Shown in pieces: positions 17,153 through 25,057 of a stretch of DNA of 64,000 nucleotides. Source of the DNA: Pseudaquidulcibacter saccharophilus (GTDB lineage Bacteria > Pseudomonadota > Alphaproteobacteria > Caulobacterales > Aquidulcibacteraceae); NCBI RefSeq assembly GCF_019455445.1, contig NZ_JAHWUS010000001.1, positions 791,856 through 855,855 of the forward strand. Direction: 5' to 3'. The stretch's first letter is position 1. The number at the start of each line of letters is the position of its first letter. Under the pieces are notes generated by a model. The model saw only the letters and a list, made by a program, of their open reading frames with translations. It was not told the DNA's origin and did no database searches. The position numbers and the translations under genes are program-made.

Positions 17153-18364
17153 ATGAAAAAGATAATTTCCGCGGTGATTGCTTTTTTGGTTTTATGCCCG
17201 TTTTTGGCGGCAGCAAAATCAACAGCAAAAGTAAATGATAATAAACCTGTTTTGGAGCGGGTGGTTGTGGTTATGCGTCATGGTATTCGCCCGCCAACCA
17301 AAGAGGTTTTTGTTCCGCAAGGGGCGACTAACCGCGTTTGGGCAAAGTGGGATGTGCCATATGGTCATCTAACTGCCCACGGCGGCTTGGCAATTGCCAA
17401 ACTTGCGGAATTTGACGGCGGAAATTATCACGGATTTTTGGGTGGGGATTGTAAATCATTGCGTGTTGTTGCCGATATTGATCAACGCACCCTTAAAACC
17501 GCAGAGATTTATGGAAAAACCATCGCGCCAAAGTGCAACATTAATGTTGAACATGTTGCTCTTGATAGTGTTGATGAGCGATTTTCACCATTTGAAGGTA
17601 AAACCAATCTTGACAGCAATTTGATGCTTGCTTCTGCAAGCAAACAATTACCAGAAGGTGGCTTTATCGCGCTTCATCAAAAATATGCGCCGCTTTTGGC
17701 AAAGCTTGATAAGGTTAGCGGTTGTTGTGCGCCACCACTTTGCCCAGATAATAAAGCTTGTGGTTTGAATGATTTAAAAACTGATTTTAGCATTAAAAAA
17801 GGCGGTCGAGTAAAAATTGATGGCGGTCTCGATATTGCCTCAACTATGGCACAAGTGCTTTTGCTGCAATATAGTGATGGCAAACCGTTAAGCGATGTTG
17901 GTTTTGGCGAAGTTAGTGTCGATGATGTTCGCGCATTATCCGAATTCCATGCTCTTGAGTTTGGATTAATTGCACGCCCAAAAGTAATAGCAAAAATAGG
18001 TGCTAAACCATTATTAAAAGAAGTTGAAAACGGGCTTTTTGCCGCTAATGCACCAAAATATTCTGTCTTTGTTGGTCATGATACTAATATGGCAAATATT
18101 GGTGGTGCGCTTGATTTGCATTGGGTGGCAGGCGATCTTGCCGCAGATGATCCGTCACCAGGTGGTGCTTTGATATTTGAAAAATGGCGTAGCAAAAAGC
18201 AAGGCGAATATGTTGTGGTTCGTTATCGTTCGCAAACTTTGGATGAAATGCGCACACTTGATAATTTAAAACCAAATGCGAGCAAAGTTTTATCGCAACC
18301 TCAGTGTGATGCAAAATCATCATGTTCTGCGGCGCGTTTTAAAAAGTTACTGCTTGCCAATTAA
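17153..18364 (+). CDS. Histidine acid phosphatase, phytase/glucose-1-phosphatase-like
   Basis: A 403-residue exported phosphatase with a signal peptide (about 1-21). The catalytic RHGIRPP motif is at 42-48 and the proton-donor HD in VFVGHDTN near residue 309. Six to eight cysteines suggest disulfides in the periplasm. Members dephosphorylate phytate or sugar phosphates. The start codon is 3 bp after the stop of the TonB receptor, so the pair is one transcript: the receptor imports, the enzyme releases phosphate. Confidence 0.88.
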   Translation: MKKIISAVIAFLVLCPFLAAAKSTAKVNDNKPVLERVVVVMRHGIRPPTKEVFVPQGATNRVWAKWDVPYGHLTAHGGLAIAKLAEFDGGNYHGFLGGDCKSLRVVADIDQRTLKTAEIYGKTIAPKCNINVEHVALDSVDERFSPFEGKTNLDSNLMLASASKQLPEGGFIALHQKYAPLLAKLDKVSGCCAPPLCPDNKACGLNDLKTDFSIKKGGRVKIDGGLDIASTMAQVLLLQYSDGKPLSDVGFGEVSVDDVRALSEFHALEFGLIARPKVIAKIGAKPLLKEVENGLFAANAPKYSVFVGHDTNMANIGGALDLHWVAGDLAADDPSPGGALIFEKWRSKKQGEYVVVRYRSQTLDEMRTLDNLKPNASKVLSQPQCDAKSSCSAARFKKLLLAN

Positions 18365-18428
18365 GGCGGTTACAAAAGAATTAAACTTTTTGCTTTAGTG
18401 CGGGACTTTGCAGGATATTATTATTGCA

Positions 18429-19553
18429 ATGACCGAAAACAAAAACCTTATCTCTTTTTCCGCCAATTCAAATTATCTCCCTGGTCTTGATGGTGTTCGC
18501 GCAATTTCAATTTTAATTGTGTTGGTTTCGCATTTCGGCCTTGGGAAAATTGTTCCCGGTGGCTTTGGGGTTACGATATTCTTTTTTGTTTCAGGCTTTT
18601 TGATTACCCGTCTTTTAGTGGGGGAACAGAATAAAACTTGCGGAAATATCAATCTTCCTAATTTTTATATCAGGCGGTTTTTACGCCTTATGCCCGCGCT
18701 TTACGTGTTTGTGGCATTCACTTATTTTTTTAGTTTGTTTTTCGGGGTCAAGGCAACGACGGGGCAAACCATAAGTGCGCTATTATATTTCGCCAACTAT
18801 TATGATGTTATTTGGCAATATTTTGGCTGGGCGCAGCGGATTGTTCCATGGGGACATTTATGGTCCTTGGCAGTCGAAGAGCATTTTTATTTACTGTTCC
18901 CATTTTTGCTTGCTGTTTTTGGTCGTAATCAATCATCACGCCTAAAGCTAATTATCGGAGTTATTATAATCGTTGCCATTTGGCGCTATTTTGCCTTTAC
19001 CACATTAAAGCTTGGCGAAAATTATACATATTCGACAACTGATTGCCGTATTGAGAGCATCGCTTGGGGTTGCTTATTAGCGGTGCTTTTTGATGGATTT
19101 GATGCGTCAAAAAAACGGCTTAATTTCCTGATTGGTTGGCATTGGGTTGGGATAGGTCTTGGAATAATATTATTCTCATTGCTTTTCCGTGATGAAACAT
19201 TCCGTGCAACAATGCGTTATAGTATTCAAGGTATTGGGGTTTTTATCCTAATTCTAAATTTATATGCATTTCAGCCATTGGGGTTTGCCCTTAATATTTT
19301 GGAATTAAAACCAATACGGTTTTTAGGGCGTTTATCATATTCGCTTTATTTATGGCATTATCCAGTTTTATGGGGTTGTTACCGCATGATTGGGGAAGAT
19401 GTCGGCGACGTGATTTTACCTGCCAAACTATTGATAATAGCAATTATCGGTAGCCTTGGTTTGGCATTATTATCTTATTATTACATTGAACGACCATTCT
19501 TTGCATTACGTAAGAAATTTGGTGGTAAACCGGTTGAGGAGATGCGCACCTAA
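18429..19553 (+). CDS. Acyltransferase 3 family (OafA/YrhL-type) membrane protein
   Basis: A 374-residue integral membrane O-acyltransferase with about ten helices. Family marks are LDGVRAISILIVLVSHFG near the N-terminus (catalytic-type His), RRFLRLMPALY, WSLAVEEHFYLLFPFL, and LSYSLYLWHYPV with YYYIERPFF near the C-terminus. Such proteins acylate surface polysaccharides or periplasmic glycans; the acceptor is unknown. The ATG at 18429 is used rather than the TTG at 18408. It converges on lacI with a 9-bp gap. Confidence 0.85.
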   Translation: MTENKNLISFSANSNYLPGLDGVRAISILIVLVSHFGLGKIVPGGFGVTIFFFVSGFLITRLLVGEQNKTCGNINLPNFYIRRFLRLMPALYVFVAFTYFFSLFFGVKATTGQTISALLYFANYYDVIWQYFGWAQRIVPWGHLWSLAVEEHFYLLFPFLLAVFGRNQSSRLKLIIGVIIIVAIWRYFAFTTLKLGENYTYSTTDCRIESIAWGCLLAVLFDGFDASKKRLNFLIGWHWVGIGLGIILFSLLFRDETFRATMRYSIQGIGVFILILNLYAFQPLGFALNILELKPIRFLGRLSYSLYLWHYPVLWGCYRMIGEDVGDVILPAKLLIIAIIGSLGLALLSYYYIERPFFALRKKFGGKPVEEMRT

Positions 19554-19562
19554 AACGGCACG

Positions 19563-20594
19563 CTATCCGCCACAGGTTTCACGAACAATTAAATCAGTTG
19601 GCACACGTTCGGATGGTATCTCAGCCTCGCCACCCGATGCAATTAGTTTTGAAACTAATAGTTTTCCAGCACGTGCAACATTTTGCGAAATTGTCGAAAG
19701 TGCGGGGTCGGAAAAACTGGCAAATTGTACATCGTCATAACCAACAATTGAAACATCTTGCGGCACGCGAATATTATTGCGTTTTAACGCGCGCAATGCA
19801 CCAATTGCAATCATGTCAGATGCCGCAAAAATTGCATCAAAATCGCGTTTTTCACCGATTAATTCGCTGGCGCTGGCTTCACCAGAAACCGCATCAAAAT
19901 GGGTTGGTAAAATAAGGTTTTGATCAGGTTCAATGCCTGCTTCACGTAATGCTTCAAGATAACCTTGATAACGTTGCAACGCCTCACCGGCGACGGTATC
20001 ACCAAAAAAGGCAATACGTTTCCGCCCCAATCGTAAAAGGTGTCTTGTGGCGCGCCGCCCGCCAACGAAATTGTCGGACCCGACCGAGCAATATTGTTGC
20101 CCTGGTAATTCTGCGCCCCATACCACAAACCGTGCATGGCTTTGCGCAAGCTCGTTGAAATCTTCGTGCAATGTTGATTGGCCAAGGAAAATAATGCCGT
20201 CAGAGCGGTTGGTTTCCATAACCTCTAATAATTCATCGTGGTTAGATGGTGATGAATGGGAAACGAGGAAATCAACCCCTCTTTCACGGCTTGCCTCACC
20301 AATTGCGGCAACCAATTCAAGAATGAACGGATCTGAAAGTTTTGGTTCGCGTGCTTGGGGGCGGGGGATAACAATGGCAATTGTTGCCTCTGCACCCAAC
20401 GGGCCGGCGGGAGTATAGCGTCTGAATTGGTAATTATTGGCAATTGCTAATTGCCAGATACGTTTCTTTGTGGCCTGATTAACATTTGGATGGTCACTTA
20501 AGGCACGCGAAACCGTTGAGATAGAGACACCCGCAAGCTGTGCAAGGTCTTCTAATTTGCGCATGTCACCCAATTTCTTATTATTAGACGACAT
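19563..20594 (-). CDS. LacI family repressor of the malto-oligosaccharide locus
   Basis: A 343-residue LacI/GalR regulator: HTH at about 10-55 (LEDLAQLAGVSISTVSRALSDHPNVN, hinge near 55-65) and a sugar-binding core (AIVIPRP..., DGIIFLG, FDAIFAASDMIAIGALRAL, VPQDVSIVGYDDV). The start at 20594 is supported by AAGGGGGAAAG. It is divergent from the GH97 gene, and a TGCAAA-N2-TTTGCA dyad recurs in front of nearby transport and amylase genes, with an imperfect copy in front of lacI itself. It probably represses the whole locus and is relieved by a malto-oligosaccharide. The ligand is inferred from context. Confidence 0.88.
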   Translation of the reverse strand: MSSNNKKLGDMRKLEDLAQLAGVSISTVSRALSDHPNVNQATKKRIWQLAIANNYQFRRYTPAGPLGAEATIAIVIPRPQAREPKLSDPFILELVAAIGEASRERGVDFLVSHSSPSNHDELLEVMETNRSDGIIFLGQSTLHEDFNELAQSHARFVVWGAELPGQQYCSVGSDNFVGGRRATRHLLRLGRKRIAFFGDTVAGEALQRYQGYLEALREAGIEPDQNLILPTHFDAVSGEASASELIGEKRDFDAIFAASDMIAIGALRALKRNNIRVPQDVSIVGYDDVQFASFSDPALSTISQNVARAGKLLVSKLIASGGEAEIPSERVPTDLIVRETCGG

Positions 20595-20617
20595 CTTTCC
20601 CCCTTGAAAAATTGTTT

Positions 20618-20631
20618 TGCAAAAATTTTCA
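20618..20631. promoter_or_regulatory. Imperfect LacI operator upstream of lacI (autoregulation)
   Basis: TGCAAAAATTTTCA matches the locus operator TGCAAAAATTTGCA at 13 of 14 positions and lies 24 bp upstream of the lacI start, just outside the GH97 promoter. Confidence 0.55.
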
Positions 20632-20633
20632 CA

Positions 20634-20663
20634 TTGCAATGAATATAAAAACTAAGGTATAAA
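20634..20663 (+). promoter_or_regulatory. Putative promoter of the GH97 gene
   Basis: TTGCAA (20634-20639), 18 bp, TATAAA (20658-20663). It gives a leader of roughly 65-70 nt to the GH97 start. An operator copy overlaps the start codon downstream, and a weaker one lies upstream. Confidence 0.45.
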
Positions 20664-20736
20664 GCCATTAGTAAAAGGAAAACATCAGGTTTTTCTTAAA
20701 TAAGTCAACAAAAATAAACAATAAAAGGGTGGAAAA

Positions 20737-22788
20737 ATGCAAAAATTTGCAATTAAAGGCGGCAGTCGTCGTAAACTACTTATATCTGCGGCGCTTGCGT
20801 CATTTTTCCTATTTGGCGCACGCTTCGCCAATGCTGAAATTATTGGTGAAGTAAAATCACCGGATAAAAGCCTTGATGTTAAAATCGACTTGGATGGTGA
20901 AGGGCGCATTCGCTATATCGTTGATAAGGATGGCAAGGAAATGATTGCCCCGTCAACAATGGCGTTTTTGATGACTGATACTGGTCGTCTTGAACGTGGT
21001 TTAAAGCTTGATTCGACCTCGACTGATACGAAAAATGAAACTTGGGAATTGCCATGGGGCGAAACCAAATATGTAAAAGACAACCACAATGAACTAACCT
21101 TAAACTTTACTGAGGTTGAGGGCGCAAAGCGCAAAGTTTCTGTAATCTTTCGTGTTTTTGATGATGGTGTTGGCTTTAGATATTATTTCCCTGAAAATCG
21201 CCAATATAAAATACAAGACGAACTTACCGAATTTAATATTGCGCCGGAATCAAATGCGCTTTGGATTCCTGCGGGCGAATTAAATCGTTATGAATATTTA
21301 TATCAAAATACCCCATTAAAAGAAGTGACACAGGCCCATACACCAATGACCGTTTCTACCAAGGACGGTTATTACATGTCATTCCATGAGGCGGCATTGG
21401 TGGATTATTCATCAATGTGGATGCGCCGTTATTCGGGGCAAAATTTCCGAACAACTTTGTCTCCTTCACCTGATGGCATAAGAGTAAAAAGGGATGGGGC
21501 ATTTTATACCCCTTGGCGCACAATTATTATTTCAAAAAATCTTGGTGGCTTGGTTGAATCACATTTGGAATTAAATCTGAATGAGCCAAATAAATTAGGT
21601 GATGTTTCATGGGTTCACCCACAAAAATATGTTGGCGTTTGGTGGGAAATGCACCTTGATAAAACCACATGGAATAGTGGCCCAAGGCATGGCGCAAATA
21701 CCGAAAATGTTAAGCGCTATATCGATTTTGCCGCTAAATATGGTTTTAGGGGCGTATTGGTAGAAGGTTGGAACGTTGGTTGGGATGGTAAATGGTTCGC
21801 CAATGGTCGCGAATTTGATTTCAAAAAACCATATCCTGACTTTGATATGGATTATTTGTCAAAATACGCCGCTAAAAAAGGTGTTCATATTATTGGGCAT
21901 CATGAAACCGGTGCGAATATCTGCAATTATGAAAAGCAATTAGATGCCGCACTTGATTATGCAAAAGCCAATAATATCGAAGCTATCAAAACCGGTTATG
22001 TTGCCGATGCCGGTGAGGTTATTTCATGCGACACTGGCAATGAAATTAGGGTTTGGCATGATGGGCAAAGAATGTCTGAGCATCATTTAAAAGTAGTTGA
22101 AGAGGCCGCAAAGCGCCATATTGCAATCAACCCACATGAGCCTATTAAAGATACTGGCCTACGTCGTACTTATCCAAATTGGGTTGCACGTGAAGGTGCA
22201 CGTGGACAAGAATATAATGCGTGGGGCGTACCGCCAAATACGCCAAACCACGAAATTAATTTGGTATTCACCCGCCTTTTATCGGGGCCAATGGATTACA
22301 CACCAGGCATCTTTAAAATGGAAGGCAAAAATGGGCAGAAAATCCAAACCACGCTTGCAAAGCAGCTAGCATTCTATGTTGTGATTTATTCACCAGTTCA
22401 AATGGCAGCAGATTTGCCAGAGAATTACGAGGCAAATCTAAAAGCATTCCAATTCATTCGTGATTTAAAGGTCGATTGGCAAGATACAAAATTTATGGAT
22501 GGCAAAATCGGTGAATATGTTGCCATTGCACGTAAAGATCGCGCATCAAACGATTGGTTTGTTGGTGCGATTAATAATGAAACCCCACGCGATGTTGCAT
22601 TGAAACTTGATTTTCTTGATGATGGCAAAAAATATGTTGCCGAAATTTACCGTGATGGTCCAAATGCCGATTGGCGCACTAACCCATATGATATGATTAT
22701 TGAAAAGAAACCTGTTAAAAAGGGCGATATTTTAAATTATCGTCTTGGTGTTTCTGGTGGTGCCGCTATTCGCATCAAAGCAGAGTAG
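20737..22788 (+). CDS. Glycoside hydrolase family 97, SusB-like alpha-glucosidase
   Basis: A 683-residue exported enzyme with a signal peptide (about 13-33, cut after ANA). It has the GH97 three-part structure: N-terminal beta-sandwich (about 35-290), TIM barrel (KYVGVWWEMHL near 303 to about 590) and C-terminal beta domain. Motifs EAIKTGYV, INPHEPIKDTGLRRTYPN and EGARGQEYNAWG match the inverting SusB branch as I recall it, with the Glu in NPHE in the position of a catalytic-base residue; the retaining branch has Asp at a different site. Role: cleaving glucose from malto-oligosaccharides in the periplasm. SD AGGGTGG precedes the ATG, whose first codons overlap a LacI operator. Confidence 0.9.
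   Translation: MQKFAIKGGSRRKLLISAALASFFLFGARFANAEIIGEVKSPDKSLDVKIDLDGEGRIRYIVDKDGKEMIAPSTMAFLMTDTGRLERGLKLDSTSTDTKNETWELPWGETKYVKDNHNELTLNFTEVEGAKRKVSVIFRVFDDGVGFRYYFPENRQYKIQDELTEFNIAPESNALWIPAGELNRYEYLYQNTPLKEVTQAHTPMTVSTKDGYYMSFHEAALVDYSSMWMRRYSGQNFRTTLSPSPDGIRVKRDGAFYTPWRTIIISKNLGGLVESHLELNLNEPNKLGDVSWVHPQKYVGVWWEMHLDKTTWNSGPRHGANTENVKRYIDFAAKYGFRGVLVEGWNVGWDGKWFANGREFDFKKPYPDFDMDYLSKYAAKKGVHIIGHHETGANICNYEKQLDAALDYAKANNIEAIKTGYVADAGEVISCDTGNEIRVWHDGQRMSEHHLKVVEEAAKRHIAINPHEPIKDTGLRRTYPNWVAREGARGQEYNAWGVPPNTPNHEINLVFTRLLSGPMDYTPGIFKMEGKNGQKIQTTLAKQLAFYVVIYSPVQMAADLPENYEANLKAFQFIRDLKVDWQDTKFMDGKIGEYVAIARKDRASNDWFVGAINNETPRDVALKLDFLDDGKKYVAEIYRDGPNADWRTNPYDMIIEKKPVKKGDILNYRLGVSGGAAIRIKAE
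20738..20751. promoter_or_regulatory. LacI operator overlapping the GH97 start codon
   Basis: A perfect TGCAAA-AA-TTTGCA copy begins at the second base of the ATG (20737) and forms codons 1-5 (M-Q-K-F-A). It is identical to the 14-bp core at 27101, 31509 and 31658. Confidence 0.7.
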
Positions 22789-22800
22789 GATTTTAAACAT

Positions 22801-22820
22801 GCCCATAAGAAATTATGGGC
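22801..22820. promoter_or_regulatory. Hairpin after GH97
   Basis: GCCCATAA-GAAA-TTATGGGC is a perfect 8-bp stem with a GNRA-type GAAA loop, 12 bp after the GH97 stop. No U-tract follows, so it may be a 3' stabiliser or a weak terminator. Confidence 0.5.
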
Positions 22821-22891
22821 AGGTATTACTATAGATAAAAACTATTAAAATCTTTAAAATTATCGATTGGATAAATAAAATCTATAATGAT

Positions 22892-22921
22892 AAAAACCTC
22901 CTATGAAATTAGGAGGTTTTT
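22892..22921 (+). promoter_or_regulatory. Leader hairpin masking the dps ribosome binding site
   Basis: A perfect 12-bp inverted repeat (AAAAACCTCCTA / TAGGAGGTTTTT) with a 6-nt loop ends 1 bp before the dps ATG at 22923. The 3' arm carries the AGGAGG Shine-Dalgarno sequence, so the folded RNA would hide it. The stem plus T-run also has the shape of an intrinsic terminator. An upstream in-frame ATG (22887) would allow translation through the stem. Confidence 0.7.
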
Positions 22922-22922
22922 T

Positions 22923-23405
22923 ATGGCTAAACAACAAAAAATAGATATTGGCATTTCTGAAGAGCATCGCAAAGCAATTGCTGAAGGGCTTTCAAAATTG
23001 CTTGCCGATTCATACACGCTTTACTTGATGACGCATAATTTCCACTGGAATGTTACCGGCCCGATGTTCAACACTTTGCATAATATGTTTATGGCGCAAT
23101 ATACCGAACAATGGACTGCGCTTGATGAAATTGCCGAGCGTATACGTGCCTTGGGCTTTGCAGCACCCGGAACCTATAAAGAATTTGTAAAATTAGCGAG
23201 CGTAAAAGAAGTTGAAGGCGTCCCAAAAGCGTTGGAAATGGTTCGGTTATTGGTGAATGCCCAAGAAACAACTGCGCGCACTGCACGAAGCCTTTATGAG
23301 ATTGTTGAAAAGGCAAATGACGAACCAACGGCGGATTTGTTAACGCAACGCCTTAATGTTCATGAAAAAACCGCATGGATGTTAAGAAGTCTTTTAGAGG
23401 AATAA
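22923..23405 (+). CDS. dps: Dps/starvation-inducible DNA-protecting ferritin-like protein
   Basis: A 160-residue Dps-family protein. Ferroxidase-site motifs are visible: [17 protein letters not shown] (about 36-52, His ligand) and [15 protein letters not shown] (about 64-78, Asp/Glu ligands). Dps shells oxidise and store iron using peroxide and protect DNA. Start 22923 is chosen because AGGAGG lies at 22911-22916; an in-frame ATG at 22887 would add 12 residues encoded by a hairpin. It sits between GH97 and GH13 genes but has no metabolic link to them. Confidence 0.9.
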   Translation: MAKQQKIDIGISEEHRKAIAEGLSKLLADSYTLYLMTHNFHWNVTGPMFNTLHNMFMAQYTEQWTALDEIAERIRALGFAAPGTYKEFVKLASVKEVEGVPKALEMVRLLVNAQETTARTARSLYEIVEKANDEPTADLLTQRLNVHEKTAWMLRSLLEE

Positions 23406-23410
23406 TTTTT

Positions 23411-23433
23411 GGGGGCTGGCAGTGCCAACCCCC
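23411..23433. terminator. Bidirectional terminator between dps and GH13
   Basis: GGGGG-x-TGG...CCA-x-CCCCC forms a G+C-rich stem between convergent genes, with a T-rich stretch on the dps side (TTAATTGTTTT) and TTTTT on the opposite strand. The inner TGGCA-G-TGCCA would leave a small loop. Confidence 0.65.
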
Positions 23434-23461
23434 TTAATTGTTTTCCCTGATAGGCAATGGC

Positions 23462-25057
23462 CTAAACTTTCAATAATATTAAGCCTAAAGGCGGAAGTTT
23501 TTCAAGTGTCGCACCGTTCACTTGTAATAAAATTTTTGAATTCTGTGAAAATTGATAATTTACTGTCACAAAGCCCAAATTAAAGGCACAAATAATGGTT
23601 TTTCCATCATATTCACGCTCAAAAATAAGGAGATTTTCATCGACTTGGATAAATTTAATATCGCCCCATAATAATTCTGGGGTTGATTGCCGCATTGCCA
23701 TTATATTGCGCGTATAATTCAACATAGAATCGGCATTCGCTTCTTGCTTCGCAACCGCCTTTGGAAAGTGGCGCGAATCAATTGGAAGCCAGCTTTGACC
23801 ATTTGTAAAACCGCCGTTACCTTGCCATACCATTGGTGACCGTGCCCCATCACGACCAAGCGTTAATGGGTAATTTTTGATTGCTTCGGGGTCTTGTAAC
23901 TGATCAAATGGAATATCTGCCTGTTCAAGCCCCAATTCCTCGCCGTAATAAAGGAAGATATTGCCACGCATTGCCGCAAGTAGCGCCATAAAGCAACGCG
24001 CCGCCGCCGCTTCGTCACGTCCTTTTGCCCAACGTGAAACGCAACGCGGTGCATCGTGGTTGGAAAAGGCCCACGAAACCCAAAAATCTTGCGAACCTAA
24101 TACTGCATCATGCACTAATTTTGGCGTGATTTCATCGGCATATAAAAATATAAAGCCATAAGCAGTGTTAAGTCTTGAGTTGCCTTTGGTGAATTCCCGC
24201 ATTTCAACCGCTGCTTCTGCGCCGCCAACTTCGGCAACTGTAAAACGATTTGGGTACGAATTTATTACGCCGGCCAGTTTTTCAATAAATGCCGGAATAT
24301 CAGGATGCGACATTGAATATTTTTGATACTGGTAATCAAAAGGACGGGTTTTAATGCCCTCAGATTTAGGTGGGTTGTCCCTGAATTCCGGATCGTGCAT
24401 CAAGAAGTTGAGCGCATCTAGCCTAAAACCATCAACACCAAGTTCAAGCCAAAAACGGGCGACTTTTAAAATTTCTTCCTGAACTTTTGGATTATGAACA
24501 TTTAGATCCGGTTGCTCGGGCAAGAAATTATGGAAATAATATTGACGACGTCGTGCATCCCATGTCCAACTTGGGCCATAGAAAACCGATTGCCAATTAT
24601 TTGGCGGCGTGCCATCAGGTTTTGCATCTGCCCATACGTAATAATCAGATTTATCATTATCTTTGGAGGAACGAGATTGCTTGAACCATTCATGTTCATC
24701 AGATGTATGGGAATAAACCTGATCAATAATTACTTTTAGGCTTAATGAATGTGCTTTTTCCAATAATTCTTTGAAATCAGCCAAAGTTCCAAACATGGGG
24801 TCAATGCCGCAAAAATCTGCAACATCATATCCAAAGTCTTTCATAGGAGAGGTGAAAAATGGTGAAATCCAGATGCCATCAACCCCAAGTGAAGCGATAT
24901 ATTCAAGCTTTTCGGTAATGCCTTTTAAATCACCAATACCATCGCCATTTGTATCCATAAATGAACGTGGATAAATTTGGTAAATGCACGCACCCTTCCA
25001 CCACGGAAGATCGCCTTCAGATTTACTAAAGTGTTGTTGTGTCATTATTTTATTCAT
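23462..25057 (-). CDS. GH13 alpha-glucosidase, cytoplasmic
   Basis: A 531-residue GH13 enzyme without signal peptide. Conserved regions in order are WWKGACIYQIYPRSF (about 19-33), the region V-like element QPDLN (about 182-186), DGFRLDAL with the nucleophile Asp (about 210), FTVAEVGG with the acid Glu (about 270), and SNHDAPR with the stabilising Asp (about 330). It resembles oligo-1,6-glucosidase/maltase-type alpha-glucosidases. It overlaps the upstream amylase gene by ATGA, so the two are translated together. It probably hydrolyses imported maltose and short maltodextrins; linkage preference is not readable. Confidence 0.9.
   Translation of the reverse strand: MNKIMTQQHFSKSEGDLPWWKGACIYQIYPRSFMDTNGDGIGDLKGITEKLEYIASLGVDGIWISPFFTSPMKDFGYDVADFCGIDPMFGTLADFKELLEKAHSLSLKVIIDQVYSHTSDEHEWFKQSRSSKDNDKSDYYVWADAKPDGTPPNNWQSVFYGPSWTWDARRRQYYFHNFLPEQPDLNVHNPKVQEEILKVARFWLELGVDGFRLDALNFLMHDPEFRDNPPKSEGIKTRPFDYQYQKYSMSHPDIPAFIEKLAGVINSYPNRFTVAEVGGAEAAVEMREFTKGNSRLNTAYGFIFLYADEITPKLVHDAVLGSQDFWVSWAFSNHDAPRCVSRWAKGRDEAAAARCFMALLAAMRGNIFLYYGEELGLEQADIPFDQLQDPEAIKNYPLTLGRDGARSPMVWQGNGGFTNGQSWLPIDSRHFPKAVAKQEANADSMLNYTRNIMAMRQSTPELLWGDIKFIQVDENLLIFEREYDGKTIICAFNLGFVTVNYQFSQNSKILLQVNGATLEKLPPLGLILLKV

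Noticed and set aside
20594..20639. 15-residue longer N-terminus of the LacI regulator
   Set aside because: It would include the imperfect operator as coding sequence; the ATG at 20594 has a strong SD and fits the family start.
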